Origin: an uncultured Clostridia bacterium
GTDB lineage: Bacteria; Bacillota; Clostridia; TANB77; CAG-508
DNA: 7,722 bases
Assembly: GCA_947595555.1 (NCBI GenBank)
Contig: CANQES010000064.1
Coordinates: forward strand, 1-7,722
Reading direction: 5' to 3'
Shown: positions 6,454-7,722 of the stretch, in pieces
How the letters are laid out: every line of letters starts with the position of its first letter
How positions within the stretch are numbered: the first letter of the stretch is position 1
The notes under the pieces: model-generated
Seen by the model: only the letters and a program-made list of their open reading frames with translations
Databases searched by the model: none
Told to the model about the DNA's origin: nothing
Position numbers and translations under genes: made by a program

Positions 6454-7722
6454 ATGTCTAAAATTTTAGGAGATATTTCAAGAACATTTAACGAATTCTT
6501 ATTATTACCCAACTTAACAGATGAGAGATGTATTCCATCAAACGTATCATTAAGAACACCACTAGTAAAATACAAAAAAGGAGAAGAAGCAAAATACTAT
6601 GCAAATGTACCAATGGTATCTGCTATTATGCAATCTGTTTCAGGAGAAGAAATGGGAATTGCATTAGCAAGAGAAGGAGGAGTTGCATTTATTTATGGTT
6701 CACAATCAATTGAATCACAAGCTAAAATGGTAAGACATGTAAAAAAGCACAAGGCAGGATTTGTTATTAGTGATTCAAATGTAAAGTCAGGAACATCATT
6801 AAGAGAAGTAATTGATTTAGTACAAGAGACAGGACATTCTACAGTAATTGTTACAGATGACGGAACAGCACGAGGAAAATTTATAGGGTTAGTAACAGAT
6901 AAAGACTATAGAATATCAAGAGATAATTTTGATGAGCCAATTGATAAATTTATGACTCCAAAAGAAAAAGTTGTGTGGGCTAATGAAGGAATTAGTTTAG
7001 CAGAAGCTAATGATTTAATTTGGGAGAACAAAATAGCATGTTTGCCAATTTTAGATGAAGAAGAAAAGCTAAAATATTTAGTATTTAGAAGAGATTATGA
7101 AGAGAGAAAAAATAATCCAAATTCTTTATTAGATGAAAATAAGAGATATATTGTAGGAGCTGGAATTAATACAAGAGATTATGAAGAAAGAATACCAGCT
7201 TTAGTAGAGGCAGGAGTAGACTTAATTTGTATGGATTCATCTGATGGTTACTCTATATGGCAGAAAAATACAATTGATTTTGTAAGAGCAAAGTATGGAG
7301 ATAGTGTAAAAATTGGTGCAGGAAATGTTGTAGATAGAGAAGGATTTCGTTATTTAGCGGAAGCTGGTGCTGACTTTATTAAAGTTGGTGTTGGAGGAGG
7401 ATCAATTTGTATAACTCGTGAAACAAAGGGAATTGGTCGAGGACAAGCATCTGCATTAATTGATGTTGTAAATGCACGTAATGAATATTTTAAGGAAACA
7501 GGAATATATATTCCAGTATGTTCTGATGGGGGAATTGTTCACGACCATCATATTACTATTGCACTTGCTTTGGGAGCAGATTTTGTTATGATGGGAAGAT
7601 ATTTTGCAAGATTTGATGAAAGCCCAACAAGAGTAATTAAAAAAGGAAATGCATATGTGAAAGAATATTGGGGAGAAGGCTCTAATCGTGCAAGAAACTG
7701 GCAAAGATATGATATGGGAGGA
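6454..7722 (+). CDS. guaB: IMP dehydrogenase, 3'-truncated by window edge
   Basis: Oxidises IMP to XMP with NAD+, the committed step of GMP synthesis. The visible 423 codons begin MSKILGDISRTFNEFLLLP and run open to the window end. The family is about 500 residues, so about 80 are missing. Order: N-terminal barrel part (VSAIMQSVS, GGVAFIYGSQSIE), a CBS pair at roughly 95-220 (GHSTVIVTDDGT...GLVTDKDYRI, then KIACLPILDE), then the barrel catalytic parts. With this start the key residues fall at D261 (MDSSDG), catalytic C319 (GGGSICITRE), D358 (CSDGG) and R418-Y419 (NWQRYD). From memory these are the same numbers as in Tritrichomonas foetus IMPDH. In-frame ATGs also occur at 6433 and 6445. GGGG at 6441-6444 abuts 6445 but is 9 nt from 6454, so 6454 is preferred. 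Confidence 0.96.
   Translation, partial: MSKILGDISRTFNEFLLLPNLTDERCIPSNVSLRTPLVKYKKGEEAKYYANVPMVSAIMQSVSGEEMGIALAREGGVAFIYGSQSIESQAKMVRHVKKHKAGFVISDSNVKSGTSLREVIDLVQETGHSTVIVTDDGTARGKFIGLVTDKDYRISRDNFDEPIDKFMTPKEKVVWANEGISLAEANDLIWENKIACLPILDEEEKLKYLVFRRDYEERKNNPNSLLDENKRYIVGAGINTRDYEERIPALVEAGVDLICMDSSDGYSIWQKNTIDFVRAKYGDSVKIGAGNVVDREGFRYLAEAGADFIKVGVGGGSICITRETKGIGRGQASALIDVVNARNEYFKETGIYIPVCSDGGIVHDHHITIALALGADFVMMGRYFARFDESPTRVIKKGNAYVKEYWGEGSNRARNWQRYDMGG

Noticed and set aside
6528..6713. 61-residue + strand ORF inside guaB
   Set aside because: It is an out-of-frame reading of well-conserved IMP dehydrogenase sequence.

Overview
The window looks like a chromosomal segment of a low-GC, endospore-forming member of the Bacillota, most likely class Clostridia. 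The evidence is AT-rich coding sequence (hand tallies of sample lines give about 28-32% GC), strong GGAGG/GGGGG ribosome binding sites, a spore germination protease gene (gpr), and typical clostridial versions of formate-tetrahydrofolate ligase (fhs), UvrA and IMP dehydrogenase (guaB). I cannot name the genus from the sequence alone.

Layout, left to right. (1) 3-1388 (+) is the last 461 codons of fhs, closed by a hairpin terminator at 1409-1442. (2) 1389-1832 holds no gene. It contains a 307-bp foldback element (1451-1757) with imperfect inverted arms of about 107-118 nt around an 82-nt core that can itself fold. It resembles a MITE or other non-autonomous palindromic element. The uvrA promoter starts 25 bp beyond it. 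(3) 1833-4662 (+) is uvrA, full length (about 942 residues) once a one-base frame change near 3558-3561 is allowed for. As written it is two overlapping open frames, one per ATPase half. (4) 4686-4717 is a strong stem-loop lying between two convergent genes, probably terminating both. (5) 4722-5282 (-) is an unrecognised 186-residue protein gene. Its GC is clearly higher (about 37%) than its surroundings, yet it has its own well-formed promoter and RBS. (6) 5283-5446 is a divergent promoter region. A sigma-A-type promoter faces left to the unknown gene, and a candidate forespore (sigma-G/F-type) promoter faces right to gpr. (7) 5447-6379 (+) is gpr. (8) From 6454 (+) to the window edge is guaB, 423 codons visible, with a near-consensus vegetative promoter between gpr and guaB.

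The genes do not form one pathway. fhs (one-carbon units for purine and other synthesis) and guaB (the committed step to GMP) both serve nucleotide metabolism. uvrA is DNA repair and gpr acts in spore germination. Each appears to be its own transcription unit. I see no CRISPR array, tRNA, rRNA, prophage or obvious defence system. The items most worth a second look are the foldback element, the frame break in uvrA, and the GC-atypical unknown gene inserted between uvrA and gpr.
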